Shown here: in pieces, positions 8,626 through 19,155 of the stretch
Position numbering within the stretch: position 1 is the first letter of the stretch
How the letters are laid out: every line of letters begins with the position of its first letter
Assembly (NCBI RefSeq): GCF_000335475.2
Contig: NZ_ANAH02000011.1
Location: 372,001-436,000, forward strand
DNA from: Cystobacter fuscus DSM 2262
GTDB lineage: Bacteria; Myxococcota; Myxococcia; Myxococcales; Myxococcaceae
Direction: 5' to 3'
DNA: 64,000 nt
The notes under the pieces: generated by a model
Databases searched by the model: none
Told to the model about the DNA's origin: nothing
The model's input: only the letters and a program-made list of their open reading frames with translations
Made by a program: the position numbers and the translations under genes

Positions 8626-9117
8626 TCAGAACTGCCAGTACGGCGTGGTGCCGCTGGCGTACTGGCCGCTGTTCTTGAAGTAGATGTCCACGAAGCAGGA
8701 GTCCGAGTAGCCGCCCGGGGTGTAGGGGCCGCTGCACTCCACGCTCTGGCTCGTCCGGTCGAGCCCGCCCGCCGTCGGCGAGCCGCAGACGATCTGCCCC
8801 GGGAGATCCCGGTTGTAGAGCGTGTTGTGCATGTTGATGGCGGTCTTGTCCTTACAGGTCGTCACGCAATAGGAGTACATCTTCGTGCCGTCCAGGGACC
8901 GGCCGATCTGCTGGGTGACGGTGCAGTTGGCCGCGGTCAGCCCGGTGCGGGTGTAGGTCTGCGTGCCCGTCGTGGGCGTGGGCGGAGTGGCGTAGGACGT
9001 CGTGCCGCCGCGCTGCTCGATCGCGCCCGCCTGCTCCGACGACGCCGCGTCCAGCTCCGCGCCGCCACAGCCCATCATCAGCCACATCGAACCCACCGCC
9101 AGCGCCACGCTCTTCAT
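8626..9117 (-). CDS. Cys-rich secreted lipoprotein of unknown function
   Basis: 163 residues starting MKSVALAVGSMWLMMGCGG, a type II signal peptide whose Cys is the predicted lipidation site. The mature part begins with a Ser/Thr/Pro linker and then a domain with several paired cysteines (NCTVTQ, YCVTTCKD, IVCGS, VECSG, SCFVD) that probably form disulfides. No family was recognised. Its stop is contiguous with that of nagB on the opposite strand. Confidence 0.7.
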   Translation of the reverse strand: MKSVALAVGSMWLMMGCGGAELDAASSEQAGAIEQRGGTTSYATPPTPTTGTQTYTRTGLTAANCTVTQQIGRSLDGTKMYSYCVTTCKDKTAINMHNTLYNRDLPGQIVCGSPTAGGLDRTSQSVECSGPYTPGGYSDSCFVDIYFKNSGQYASGTTPYWQF

Positions 9118-9191
9118 GATGCGAACTCCATCCCGAGGAATGACAGGCTGATACAAGAATTCCTGTTTTGAGGCAATTCCATTCCTTATGC

Positions 9192-10811
9192 TCAGAAGGG
9201 CGTGCTTCGGGCGACGGACGCGGTGTGCCACTCGCGCACCCGGCGCAGCAGGCCGAGGAACTCGGAGCGATCCGGCTGGCCGTCCACGGACTCCTCGGCG
9301 AGGGTCTCGGCGGTGGCCAGGCTCCACTCCCGGGCCTCGGGAGCGCCCCGGAGGATGTCCGCGGTGCCCGCCACGGCGGCGGCGAAGCGCAGGTTGGAGG
9401 AGGCCTCGTCCAGGTGGGCGTGCAGGCTCGCGCGCTCCAGGGGGAAGGTCTGCTCGGCGGCCTCCGCGCCACCGGGCCGCTTGGAGCGCACGCGCACCGT
9501 GGCCACGCGCGAGCCCTCGCCGGTGAGATCCACCTCGTACAGGGCGGTGACGGTGTGGCCGGCGCCAATCTCCCCGGCGTCCACCTTGTCGTTACGGAAG
9601 TCCCGGTCGGCGATGGCGCGGTTCTCGTAGCCGATCAGCCGGTAGCCGCGCACGGCCTCCGGGTCGAACTCCACCTGCACCTTCACGTCCTGGGCGATGA
9701 CCTCCAGCGTGCCGGCCAGCCGCTCCTGGAAGACGCGGCGCGCCTCGCGCTCGCTGTCGATGTAGAAGCTGTTGCCGTTGCCCTTGTTGGCCAGGCGCTC
9801 CATCAGGTCATCCCGGTAGTTGCCCATGCCCAGGCCGATGGTGGACAGCGTGACGCCCTCCTGCACGTAGCCCTGGATGCTCTCGAGCAGGGCGTCCGGG
9901 CTGCGGGCGCCGATGTTGGTGTCGCCATCGGTGAGGACGACGACGCGCGAGACGTTCCGGGGATGGGCGTGGCGCGCCGCGTGGCGGTAGGCGAGCTCCA
10001 GCCCGCTGCCCATGGCGGTGCCGCCCCCGGCGCTGAGCGAGTCGATGGCGGAAAAGAGCGTGTCGCGCGCGGAGGCCGGGGTGGGGGGCAGCACGTCGCG
10101 CACGCTGCCCGCGTAGGTGACGAGCGCCACGGTGTCCGTCTCGTTGAGTCCGTCCACCATCAGCTTCATGGACTTCTGCGCGAGCGGCAGCTTGTCCGCG
10201 GAGTTCATGGAGCCGCTGGTGTCCACCAGGAAGACCAGGTGCGTGGGCTTGCGCTGGCTCTTGGCGATGGTGCGGCCCTGCAGCCCCACCTTCACCAGGT
10301 GCCGGCCGCGCGTGTACGGCGAGGGCGCTCCCTCCAGGTCCACGCGGAAGTCACCGTCCGTGGGCGAGGGGTAGCGGTAGCGGAAGTAGTTCACCCACTC
10401 CTCCACGCGGATGGACTCCGGCGGAGGCAGGTTGCCCTGGGTGACGTAGCGGCGGAAGAGCGTGTAGGAGGCGGTGTCCACGTCCACCGCGAAGGTGGAG
10501 AGGCGATCCTCGCTCGCGCGGGTGAAGGGGTTGGGGCGCTCGGCGGAGTGGGTGGAGCCGGCCACGGCGCGCCCGCTCCCGGCCACCGGGGCGTAGGTGC
10601 CGCCTTCCTCGCTGTTGCTGCCGAAGTTGCGCAGGGACTTGCGCGCCAGGGGCGGGGCGTACTCGAGGTCGTTGCCCGCGAGGGACTCCGCGCTCGCGCC
10701 CATGAGCTTGCGCAGGTTGTTGCCGAAGAGGGTGACCCCCCCCGCGCCCACCACCAGGGTTCCCATGCACAGGACGACGACGCGCTTCGCGAGGCTCGAG
10801 CGTTTGTTCAT
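9192..10811 (-). CDS. VWA-domain protein, YfbK-like
   Basis: 539 residues. One membrane-spanning segment near the N-terminus (VVVLCMGTLVVGAGGVTLFG) is followed by a conserved region ending in VEEWVNYFRYRYP. The VWA domain then carries the MIDAS motif DTSGSMNS with later Thr and Asp (GGTAMGSG, LTDGDTNIG). A C-terminal segment (EFDPEAVRGYRLIGYENRA) matches the YfbK C-terminal domain. It is probably anchored in the envelope and binds a divalent ion and partner proteins. I start it at 10811 (MNKRSSLAKR). An in-frame extension to 10892 would overlap the transglycosylase gene. Confidence 0.82.
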   Translation of the reverse strand: MNKRSSLAKRVVVLCMGTLVVGAGGVTLFGNNLRKLMGASAESLAGNDLEYAPPLARKSLRNFGSNSEEGGTYAPVAGSGRAVAGSTHSAERPNPFTRASEDRLSTFAVDVDTASYTLFRRYVTQGNLPPPESIRVEEWVNYFRYRYPSPTDGDFRVDLEGAPSPYTRGRHLVKVGLQGRTIAKSQRKPTHLVFLVDTSGSMNSADKLPLAQKSMKLMVDGLNETDTVALVTYAGSVRDVLPPTPASARDTLFSAIDSLSAGGGTAMGSGLELAYRHAARHAHPRNVSRVVVLTDGDTNIGARSPDALLESIQGYVQEGVTLSTIGLGMGNYRDDLMERLANKGNGNSFYIDSEREARRVFQERLAGTLEVIAQDVKVQVEFDPEAVRGYRLIGYENRAIADRDFRNDKVDAGEIGAGHTVTALYEVDLTGEGSRVATVRVRSKRPGGAEAAEQTFPLERASLHAHLDEASSNLRFAAAVAGTADILRGAPEAREWSLATAETLAEESVDGQPDRSEFLGLLRRVREWHTASVARSTPF

Positions 10812-10869
10812 GCATGCGGAGATCGCACGCTTCGCCTGCTCGCCGCGTCGGTCATCCGGCGGAGATCGG

Positions 10870-11547
10870 TCAACCGGCCGAGGGTCGGTCACCCGGAGGA
10901 TGGCGCGCGGTGGAACTCACCGGACGGGCCTGGCGCTTCACGCTGGCCGGAGGAGGCGGTGGAGGCCGGTGGCGCGCGTAGGCGGCGAGCACCTTCTTCA
11001 CGTAGAACTCCGTCTCGCCGTTGACGGGCACGCGGCCGCGCACGTTGCCGGGGCCCGCGTTGTAGGCGGCCACCGCGAGCGTCACGTTGCCCCGGTAGCG
11101 CGCGAGCTGCTCGGCGAGGTAGCGCGCGCTGCCGTCCAGGGCTCGCGCCGGATCGAACGGATCCTCCACGCGCATGAGGCTCGCGGTGGAGGGCATGAGC
11201 TGGCCGGGGCCCATGGCGCCCGCGGGGGAGATGCGGTGGGCCTGGGTGTTGGACTCCACCTCCACGACCGCCTCGAGCAGGCCGGGGGGCAGGTGGTGGC
11301 GCCGCTCGCTGTCGCGGATGAGGGGCTCGAGCTCGGGGTGTCCCTCGAGCAGGCACTGGGGCCGGTGGCGCGCGTAGGCGGCCAGGGCGTGGGCCTTCTC
11401 CGAGAGGAAGGACACCGAGAGGGGGGACACGGTGGTGTCGCCGAAGAAGGCCACCGCCAGGTTGAGCAGCACGAGCGGCACCAGGGCGCACAGCCCCACC
11501 TTCACCCAGGGAATCCTGTTGGCCCTGTTGGCCCGTTTGCGCCGCAC
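10870..11547 (-). CDS. Lytic transglycosylase (SLT domain)
   Basis: 225 residues. An N-terminal membrane anchor (VGLCALVPLVLLNLAVAFF) is followed by a periplasmic SLT domain. The catalytic glutamate is in VEVESNTQA (E98), with GAMGPGQLMPST and VAAYNAGPGNV completing the fold. It cleaves peptidoglycan glycan strands. The C-terminus is a Pro/Arg-rich tail. It lies 58 bp upstream of the VWA gene on the same strand, suggesting a shared envelope operon. Confidence 0.88.
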   Translation of the reverse strand: MRRKRANRANRIPWVKVGLCALVPLVLLNLAVAFFGDTTVSPLSVSFLSEKAHALAAYARHRPQCLLEGHPELEPLIRDSERRHHLPPGLLEAVVEVESNTQAHRISPAGAMGPGQLMPSTASLMRVEDPFDPARALDGSARYLAEQLARYRGNVTLAVAAYNAGPGNVRGRVPVNGETEFYVKKVLAAYARHRPPPPPPASVKRQARPVSSTARHPPGDRPSAG

Positions 11548-11595
11548 GCCTTCCTTCCTACGGGCCCCCCGGTGTCCCGTCCAACTTCCGGCCCG

Positions 11596-12666
11596 TCAGG
11601 ACCTCTTCGGACGTGTCCGCTCGTGGATGCGGCGCAGCGTCTCCACGCCGGGCGTGAGCTGCCGTCGGGCCATGGCGTGCACCGCCTCCAGCAACTGTTC
11701 GTTCACCGGCACCGCGAGGCCATGCGTGCGCGCGTGCCGCACCACCTCGCCATTGAGGAAGTCCACGGGGGGCTCGCGCCCCCGCTCGATCGCCGCCAGC
11801 ATGGACGAGCGCATCCGGCGGTAGCGCAGGCCCACGGCGAGCAGGGCCGCGTGCTTGAGCACCAGCGACGGCGAGCCCCATGCGTGCCGCTCGGAGTCGC
11901 TCAGCGCGAGCCAGTCCAGCCCCAGCGAGGAGGCCACCTTCTCCAGCTTCACGCCCTCGGCGCGCGCCACCTGGACCACCTCGGTGAAGATCTCCAGTGC
12001 CAGCTCGCGGATGAAGCGGTGGCGCAGGAGCGGACCCAACCGGCTGCCCCCCACGGTGCCCAGGGTGGAGATGGCGCAGTTGATGCCCAGCTTGCTCCAG
12101 CGCGCGCCGCGCAGGTTGGGGGTGAAGTCCACCGGACCCACCGCGCGCAGCACCTCGGCCAGGCGCTCCAGGCGCGCATCCGGCTCGCCCCGGAGCGTGC
12201 CGAGCACCATGCCGCCCACGGCCGTCTGCTCGTAGACGCCCGTCGCCGGTGACGAGGCACCCCAGGCGACGATGGTGCCGATGACCCGCTCCTCGCCCAC
12301 GAGGGCCGCCACCCGCTCCTCGCACAGCCCGTTGGGGAGCACGGCCATGGCGCCGCCGGGCGCGAGCAGGTGCGCCGTGTCCCGGGCCGCCTCCTCCACC
12401 CCGGTGGGCGGCGTGGCCAGCAGGAGGAAGTCATAGGCCCCTTGCGTGGGCGGCTGGACGAAGACCTCCAGCGCTCCCCGCACGGTGCGCTCGCCCTTCG
12501 TGTCGCGCAGCACCGGGCCGCGCGTGCGCAGCACCTGGGCGATCTCCTCGCGGCGGGCCACCGCGGAGACCTGTCGGCCCGACTCCAGCAGCCGTGACAG
12601 CAGGACGCCGCCGATGCCACCACAGCCGACGACGAGGATTCGAGGAGCGGTTCGCGTGGAGTCCAT
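11596..12666 (-). CDS. panE: 2-dehydropantoate 2-reductase
   Basis: 356 residues; NADPH-dependent ketopantoate reductase in pantothenate/CoA synthesis. The Rossmann motif VGCGGIGGVLLSRL is at residues 12-25. A mid-protein RWSKLGINCAIST carries the catalytic lysine, and the C-terminal helical domain includes PPVDFLNGEVVRHA. It is slightly longer than the usual 300-310 residues. It lies 48 bp upstream of the transglycosylase on the same strand and is divergent from the SUKH-like gene. Confidence 0.85.
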   Translation of the reverse strand: MDSTRTAPRILVVGCGGIGGVLLSRLLESGRQVSAVARREEIAQVLRTRGPVLRDTKGERTVRGALEVFVQPPTQGAYDFLLLATPPTGVEEAARDTAHLLAPGGAMAVLPNGLCEERVAALVGEERVIGTIVAWGASSPATGVYEQTAVGGMVLGTLRGEPDARLERLAEVLRAVGPVDFTPNLRGARWSKLGINCAISTLGTVGGSRLGPLLRHRFIRELALEIFTEVVQVARAEGVKLEKVASSLGLDWLALSDSERHAWGSPSLVLKHAALLAVGLRYRRMRSSMLAAIERGREPPVDFLNGEVVRHARTHGLAVPVNEQLLEAVHAMARRQLTPGVETLRRIHERTRPKRS

Positions 12667-12791
12667 GGCTCCCGCTGCCTACCACGAGCCGCTCCGGTCC
12701 GGGGGTGCTTCGGCTCGGTACGTGACATGACCTTCGCAGTCATCTACAGTGAAGTGACCGCCGAGGACACCCCTCCGAGGAGAATCCCGTC

Positions 12792-13451
12792 ATGCCGTCC
12801 GTGATCGAGCTGCCCGGCTTCGAGCGCCTGTTGGAGATCTGTCTCATCCGGGCCCACCCCCTGAAGTTGGAGCCGCCCCTGGCCCCGAGCCGCCGCGCGG
12901 AGGACTCCGTGGCCGGGCAGCCGATGGATCCCCAGTTGGCGGCCATCCACTCGCGCGCGGGCTACCTGTGGATCCGCGGTGAGCTGTTCCTCTTGCCGCT
13001 CCGGCACGAGCGGCGGCCGGATCTGCACCGGGTGAATGCCCACTGGCGCCGGGACTGGGAGGAGCCCTTCGGCTCGCTGCTCGTGTTCGCCAAGGATGAC
13101 CGGCTGGCCTACTGCTACGCCACGGTGCCCGAGCTGGCGGACGCCGAGGGGCTGCAGCCGGTGGTGTGGGTCGACGTGTACGAGTCGCTGTACGCCATCC
13201 CCGTGGCCTCGAGCGTGGACCGGTTCCTCGCCACCTACGCGCGCTACCTGGAGGTAGCTCCCTCCTCCTCGGCCGACAGCGCGGATCTGCCTCCGCCCCG
13301 GACCTTTCCCTGGGACGCCGCCGACCTCATCGCCCGCGACGAGGTGCTGGTGCGGCGCATCCAGGCCGGGCACTTCGACCACCTGCTCCAGGCCAACACC
13401 CGGGCGCGCGAGTGGGTGGCGCACCGGCTGGGCGCGGGCGTCAGAAGATGA
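12792..13451 (+). CDS. SUKH/SMI1-KNR4-like protein, tentative
   Basis: 219 residues, no signal peptide. The stretch FGSLLVFAKDDRLAYCYATV followed by PVVWVDVYE and VASSVDRFLATYARYLE resembles the strand-helix order of SUKH (SMI1/KNR4) immunity proteins, but I cannot confirm this by eye. No toxin gene is adjacent. A GAGGAG ribosome site lies 8 nt before the ATG. Its last 11 bp overlap the 3' end of the convergent lipoprotein gene. Confidence 0.5.
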   Translation: MPSVIELPGFERLLEICLIRAHPLKLEPPLAPSRRAEDSVAGQPMDPQLAAIHSRAGYLWIRGELFLLPLRHERRPDLHRVNAHWRRDWEEPFGSLLVFAKDDRLAYCYATVPELADAEGLQPVVWVDVYESLYAIPVASSVDRFLATYARYLEVAPSSSADSADLPPPRTFPWDAADLIARDEVLVRRIQAGHFDHLLQANTRAREWVAHRLGAGVRR

Positions 13452-14016
13452 ACTTGAAGGCGTGCACCTCGGCGCGCACCCCCACGCATGCCCGGAGGTT
13501 CGCCGTCCACGCCTGGGCGGGCAGGGTGCCGCGCGCCTCGAGCACCAGCTCCAGCCGCTCGTCCCGAGCCAGATCCGGCACGCTCGTCGCCTCCACCGCT
13601 CGCAGGGCGAGCAGCTTCTCGGAGAACGCCTGCGAGGGCTGGCTGTACTCCAGCAGCGTCCGGATGAGCTCCGTCGAGCCCTGTCGGCGCAGCGAGACCT
13701 TCACCGTCTGGAGCTTGCTGAGGTCCGCGTCCCCGCCCGTGACCTCGAGCGTGAACAACTGCAAGGACAAGTCCGTGTCGACCCGTCCCGCGGGTAGGTC
13801 CTGGCCGATCTGCCCCAGGGGAACCTCCAGGGTGCGCTCGAGCGTCTCCTGGCCCGGAGCGGCACCGGAGAACGACACGCCGGACTCGCTCTGGCAGATC
13901 TGATCCGTCTCGGCCGTCACCACGAAGAAGGTGTCGGCGATCTTCCGGCAGCCGGAAGCGAGCAGCGCGAGGGTGGTCAGCAGGAGGGCTCGGGCAAGGG
14001 CGGGCACGCGGGACAC
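13441..14016 (-). CDS. Lipoprotein of unknown function
   Basis: 191 residues. The leader MSRVPALARALLLTTLALLASGC gives a clear lipobox (LASG|C). The mature protein is soluble and strand-rich with no recognised domain; it contains VPLGQIGQDLPAG and LKLQTV-type beta strands. The gene starts 4 bp after the stop of the predicted outer-membrane protein gene upstream, so the two are probably co-expressed envelope components. Confidence 0.7.
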   Translation of the reverse strand: MSRVPALARALLLTTLALLASGCRKIADTFFVVTAETDQICQSESGVSFSGAAPGQETLERTLEVPLGQIGQDLPAGRVDTDLSLQLFTLEVTGGDADLSKLQTVKVSLRRQGSTELIRTLLEYSQPSQAFSEKLLALRAVEATSVPDLARDERLELVLEARGTLPAQAWTANLRACVGVRAEVHAFKFIF

Positions 14017-14020
14017 CCCG

Positions 14021-14722
14021 TCAGTTGAAGTAGAGGATGAGGCCGAGCCTCACCACGGGAGTGGAGAGGTTGAGCAGCAGGGGGTTGGCGGTGAGCGACG
14101 GCTCCTCCTGCCCCTCTTGCGCCTCCGCCTCGCGGATGAAGGCCGTCGCGTCGCTCACCCCGAGGAACCAGTAGCTGATGCCGGCGCCACCGAAGAAGGT
14201 CACGTGGCGCCAGGGCGAGAACTCCAGTCCCACGCTGAGGTTCACCTGGTCGTAATCCACCTGGCGGATGCCCGTGACGGGGGTGGTGGGCTGGCCGTGC
14301 AGCCGCGTGAGCAGCCGCTCGTAGTCCGCGCGAAAGGTGTGCCCATACTCCAGTCCCAGCACGGGCGAGACGAGCAGTCGTGCGGGCAGCAGATCCACCC
14401 CCGCGCGCACGCCGGTTCCCAGGCTGTTCCTCGCCGCTCCCGCGTGCACCCGGAGCCAGGACCTCGGGTGGATGAGCAGCGCGGCCCCCGTGCCATCGGG
14501 AGCACCCGCCAACAGCCTCGCCCCGAAGCGCGTCTTCCACTCGGGCTCGGTGTCGGGACTGACGGGAGTGGGCGCCGGCCGCGTGAGCTCGGTCTCCGGC
14601 GGTGGGTCCTCGTCCTCCGGTTCCTGCGCCCACGCGCTGCCCAGGGGAAGGCCCAGGAGCAGCAACGGGAGCAGTCCGCGGGGGAGGGGGAAGGCCTTGT
14701 GGGAGGAAGGGAAGGGGAGCAT
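14021..14722 (-). CDS. Predicted outer-membrane beta-barrel protein
   Basis: 233 residues. The signal peptide ends at GSAWAQ, followed by an acidic/Pro-rich linker. A series of alternating amphipathic strands then contains GARLLAGAP, LLVSPVLGLEYGHTF and VNLSVGLEFSPW, and the C-terminus VVRLGLILYFN ends in an aromatic residue, typical of barrel insertion signals. Function unknown. It forms a pair with the downstream lipoprotein gene. Confidence 0.65.
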   Translation of the reverse strand: MLPFPSSHKAFPLPRGLLPLLLLGLPLGSAWAQEPEDEDPPPETELTRPAPTPVSPDTEPEWKTRFGARLLAGAPDGTGAALLIHPRSWLRVHAGAARNSLGTGVRAGVDLLPARLLVSPVLGLEYGHTFRADYERLLTRLHGQPTTPVTGIRQVDYDQVNLSVGLEFSPWRHVTFFGGAGISYWFLGVSDATAFIREAEAQEGQEEPSLTANPLLLNLSTPVVRLGLILYFN

Positions 14723-14877
14723 CGCCGGAGCAGGGGGGACGGATTATTCGCGAGCCCGATGAGGGAGAGAAGGCCCGTGCGGGAATTCGCGGGGGGCCCT
14801 GGCGGACAGGGTTCGGGCGGGAGGTGGGTTCTGCTACGGTGCGCCATCCGGGTGCACCCGCTGCCCGGAATCGTTCG

Positions 14878-15753
14878 ATGCCCAAGAAGATCCTCATCGC
14901 CTTCGCGAGCCTGCTGGGGCTCCTGCTCGTCATTGGCCTGTTGCTGCCGACGACGTACCGTGTCGAGCGCTCGCTGCTCATCCTCGCCCCTCCCGAGGCG
15001 GTGTACGCCCAGGTGGCCCAACCGCGGCACTGGGGGGAGTGGACTCCCTGGAACGCGGAGCGCTACCCCGGTGGGCAGTGGATGTTCGGAGGGCCGGAAC
15101 TGGGCGCGGGCTCGGTGCGGACCTGGGAGGGGGGCTCCCTGGGCCGTGGCACGCTCTCCCTCTCCGAGGCGGACCCGAAGACGGGCGTGGCCTATCAAGC
15201 GTCGCTGGATGGGGGCCGGTTCTCCGCGCGGGGCCGCATCTCCCTCGCGTCCGCGGAAGGGGGCACCCAGGTGACGTGGGTGGATGAGGGAAGCCTCGGC
15301 CGCAGTCCCCTGCGGCGCTACCTCGCGCCCTTCATCCGCTCCCGCCTGGGCGCTGGCCTCGAGCAGGGCCTCGCCCGTCTCAAGCAGGTGGCGGAGTCGT
15401 CGAAGGACGTGGCCCCTTCCAGGGAGACACCCGCCGGGGCCGGGCCCACCCCGTCCGCTCTCCCCGATGCTCCTGGCGCTTCTCCCGTGATCGCGGCTCC
15501 GCCCGTCCTCCCCCCCGCCGAGCCCACGGTGTCCGCGCCCGTCTCCGAGCCCACCGCGACGCCGTCCCCGGGGGGCACGCCGCCCGTGCTCGCCGCGGAC
15601 CAGGTCGTGACGGCGCCGACGTCGCCCACCGATGGGGGCGGGGTGTCCGCCCCGGAGCAGCCCGCGCAGGGCTCGACGGGCGGCTCCTCGCCAGGGGATG
15701 CCGGTGCCGCCGTGCCCCCGCCCGCGCCGGGTGACGCGGGAACGCCTCGTTAG
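14878..15753 (+). CDS. Membrane-anchored SRPBCC-domain protein with Pro/Ala-rich tail
   Basis: 291 residues. An N-terminal transmembrane segment (ILIAFASLLGLLLVIGLLL) precedes an SRPBCC/polyketide-cyclase-like domain to about residue 170, recognised from PPEAVYAQVAQPRHWGEWTPWN and the later GGTQVTWVDEG. A low-complexity Pro/Ala/Ser tail of about 120 residues follows. The start is the ATG at 14878 (MPKKILIA). The ligand is unknown. It lies 63 bp before the FAD oxidase gene on the same strand. Confidence 0.7.
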   Translation: MPKKILIAFASLLGLLLVIGLLLPTTYRVERSLLILAPPEAVYAQVAQPRHWGEWTPWNAERYPGGQWMFGGPELGAGSVRTWEGGSLGRGTLSLSEADPKTGVAYQASLDGGRFSARGRISLASAEGGTQVTWVDEGSLGRSPLRRYLAPFIRSRLGAGLEQGLARLKQVAESSKDVAPSRETPAGAGPTPSALPDAPGASPVIAAPPVLPPAEPTVSAPVSEPTATPSPGGTPPVLAADQVVTAPTSPTDGGGVSAPEQPAQGSTGGSSPGDAGAAVPPPAPGDAGTPR

Positions 15754-15816
15754 GCAGCGGTTCCTCGCGCGCGCGTTGGCTTGCCATGGCGGGCCCGCTG
15801 CACTAGTGCTCGGCTC

Positions 15817-17217
<1,401 letters not shown>

Positions 17218-17225
17218 GCCGGGGC

Positions 17226-17257
17226 GGGGGGGCCCTCTGTGCTGGGAGCTCCCCCCC
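17226..17257. terminator. G7/C7 hairpin between convergent genes
   Basis: Seven G (17226-17232) pair with seven C (17251-17257), with an inner CCC/GGG pairing, in the 49-bp gap between the dehydrogenase and serA stops. Position and symmetry suggest a bidirectional terminator. There is no T run on either side. Confidence 0.4.
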
Positions 17258-17266
17258 GTCCGCGCA

Positions 17267-18517
17267 TCAGGTGACGATGCGCGTCTTGATGTCCGTCTTG
17301 AGGCCCGCGATGGCCTCGCACACCGGGCGGCCCACGTTCTGGTCCAGGTCCATGACCAGGTAGCCGATGTCCGAGTCCGTGCTGAGCACCTGCGCGTGGA
17401 TGTTGGCGTTGAGGTCCGAGACGATGCGGTTGATGTCGCGCAGCACGCCCGGCGTGTTGCGGTGCACGTTGAGGATGCGGTGCGTCTTGGGAATCAGCGG
17501 CGTCTCCACCTGGGGGAAGTTCACCGCGCCCGTGGTGGCGCCGCTCTTGACGAACTTGATGAGCGAGGTGGCCACCTCCTTGCCGATGGACGCCTGGGCC
17601 TCCTCGGTGGAGCCACCGATGTGCGGGGTGAGGATGACGTTGGGCAGCCCCTGCAGCGGGGTGGTGAAGCCGTCGCTGTTGGTCTCCGGCTCCTCCGGGT
17701 ACACGTCCACCGCCGCGCCGCCGATGTGGCCCGCGCGGATGGCCCGCGCCAGCGCTTCGATGTCCACCACCGTGCCGCGGCTCGCGTTGATGAGGAAGGC
17801 GCCCTTGCGCATGCGCGCCAGCTCCGCCTCGCCCAGCATCTTCTCCGTGGAGGCCGTGGCCGGCACGTGCAGCGTCACGAAGTCCGAGGAGGCGAGCAGC
17901 TCGTCCAGCGTGGCCGTGGCGCGCGTGTTGCCCAGCGGCAGCTTCGTCATCACGTCATGGAAGATGACGCGCATGCCCATGGACTCGGCCAGCACGCCGA
18001 GCTGCGAGCCGATGTGCCCATAGCCGATGATGCCCAGCGTCTTGCCGCGCACCTCGTAGCTGCCCGTGGCCACCTTGCGCCACTGGCCCGCGTGCACCTC
18101 GCGGATGCGGTCCACGAGCTGGCGGCTGAGCATGATGATCTCCGAGATCACCAGCTCCGCCACGCTGCGCGTGTTGCTGAAGGGCGCGTTGAACACGGGC
18201 GTGCCGTGGCGGTTGGCCGCCTTCAAGTCCACCTGGTTGGTGCCGATGCAGAACGCGCCAACGGCCAGCAGGTTCGGGGCCTTGGCGAGCGCCGGCTCCC
18301 ACACGTTCGTCTTGCTGCGGATGCCCAGCACGTGCACGCCCTGGAGGCGCTGCTCCAGCTCCTCGGGCTTGAGGGCTACCTTGAGCCGCTCCACCTCGAA
18401 GCCCTCCGCGCGGAACATCTCCTCCGCGGACGGGTGGATGTTCTCCAGCAACAGCACCTTCGGGGGACCTTCGATGGAGATCGGCGTGGAGGGCGACGGG
18501 AATGGAGTCGTGCTCAT
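17267..18517 (-). CDS. serA: D-3-phosphoglycerate dehydrogenase
   Basis: 416 residues, the length of the E. coli type. First step of serine synthesis. The NAD-binding motif is GIIGYGHIGSQLG. Active-site segments are NASRGTVVD and LTPHIGGSTEEAQ with the catalytic His. A C-terminal ACT domain starts near 345 (ILNVHRNTPGVLRDINRIVSDLN) and probably senses serine. It is convergent with the D-2-hydroxyglutarate dehydrogenase gene, in line with SerA's side production of that compound. Confidence 0.93.
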   Translation of the reverse strand: MSTTPFPSPSTPISIEGPPKVLLLENIHPSAEEMFRAEGFEVERLKVALKPEELEQRLQGVHVLGIRSKTNVWEPALAKAPNLLAVGAFCIGTNQVDLKAANRHGTPVFNAPFSNTRSVAELVISEIIMLSRQLVDRIREVHAGQWRKVATGSYEVRGKTLGIIGYGHIGSQLGVLAESMGMRVIFHDVMTKLPLGNTRATATLDELLASSDFVTLHVPATASTEKMLGEAELARMRKGAFLINASRGTVVDIEALARAIRAGHIGGAAVDVYPEEPETNSDGFTTPLQGLPNVILTPHIGGSTEEAQASIGKEVATSLIKFVKSGATTGAVNFPQVETPLIPKTHRILNVHRNTPGVLRDINRIVSDLNANIHAQVLSTDSDIGYLVMDLDQNVGRPVCEAIAGLKTDIKTRIVT

Positions 18518-18567
18518 GGCTCCGCGCGTTAGATCCCGCCCCCCACGCTGTCAAGCGTCATCACCCG

Positions 18568-18945
18568 TCACTCGTCGTCGGGATGGCGCAACCACGCCAG
18601 GGCCGCTTCTCGCGTCTCGAAGGTCCGGGTGGGAATGGTCAACAGCGCCCGCTTGGTCATCCGCCAGGCTTGGAGTCCCGACGCCGCGTCGCTCACCACG
18701 CGCGCCGAGCGCTTCATGCCGTTGAGCTGCGCGAAGGCGTTGAGGCTCGCCATGGTGTCCACCATCTCCGGCGACATCACCCGCAGCTGCTCCTGGTCCA
18801 CCAGGGCGCTCCACGGCCCGTTGAGCCGGAGGATCGTCTCGCGGATGCGCTTGAGGTAGTCCGCCACGTCCTCCGCGCTGGGGTGCGGAGGATAGACGAC
18901 GTCGATGATGCGATCCGCCTCGTGGACGGTGATCTGAAAGGGCAT
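18568..18945 (-). CDS. SpoIIAA/STAS-like small protein
   Basis: 125 residues, cytoplasmic. The pattern FQITVHEADRIIDVVYPPHPS, a helix ending in LNGPWSALVDQEQL, and RVVSDAASGLQAWRM with a C-terminal FETREAALAWL is that of STAS/SpoIIAA-like proteins common in myxobacteria. Start taken at the ATG at 18945 (MPFQIT). The role is unknown; such proteins are often partners in signalling switches. Confidence 0.6.
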   Translation of the reverse strand: MPFQITVHEADRIIDVVYPPHPSAEDVADYLKRIRETILRLNGPWSALVDQEQLRVMSPEMVDTMASLNAFAQLNGMKRSARVVSDAASGLQAWRMTKRALLTIPTRTFETREAALAWLRHPDDE

Positions 18946-19155
18946 GTGTTGCTCGGTGCTCCCGGTGGCGGCGCACTCTACCCGCTGCGCGGCCCGGGTC
19001 GACAACCTCGCCCTTTTCTCCCCTCACCACTCCCCCTCGACCCTCGTTCTCTCGTCCGCCATGGGAGCGGCTGTGGGGAGAGGTGGCATGGCACTCGGAG
19101 GCGAGGTGGAGGGGGTCGGGAATGCGGCGGGGAGGGATCGGTCGTTCGATAGAAC

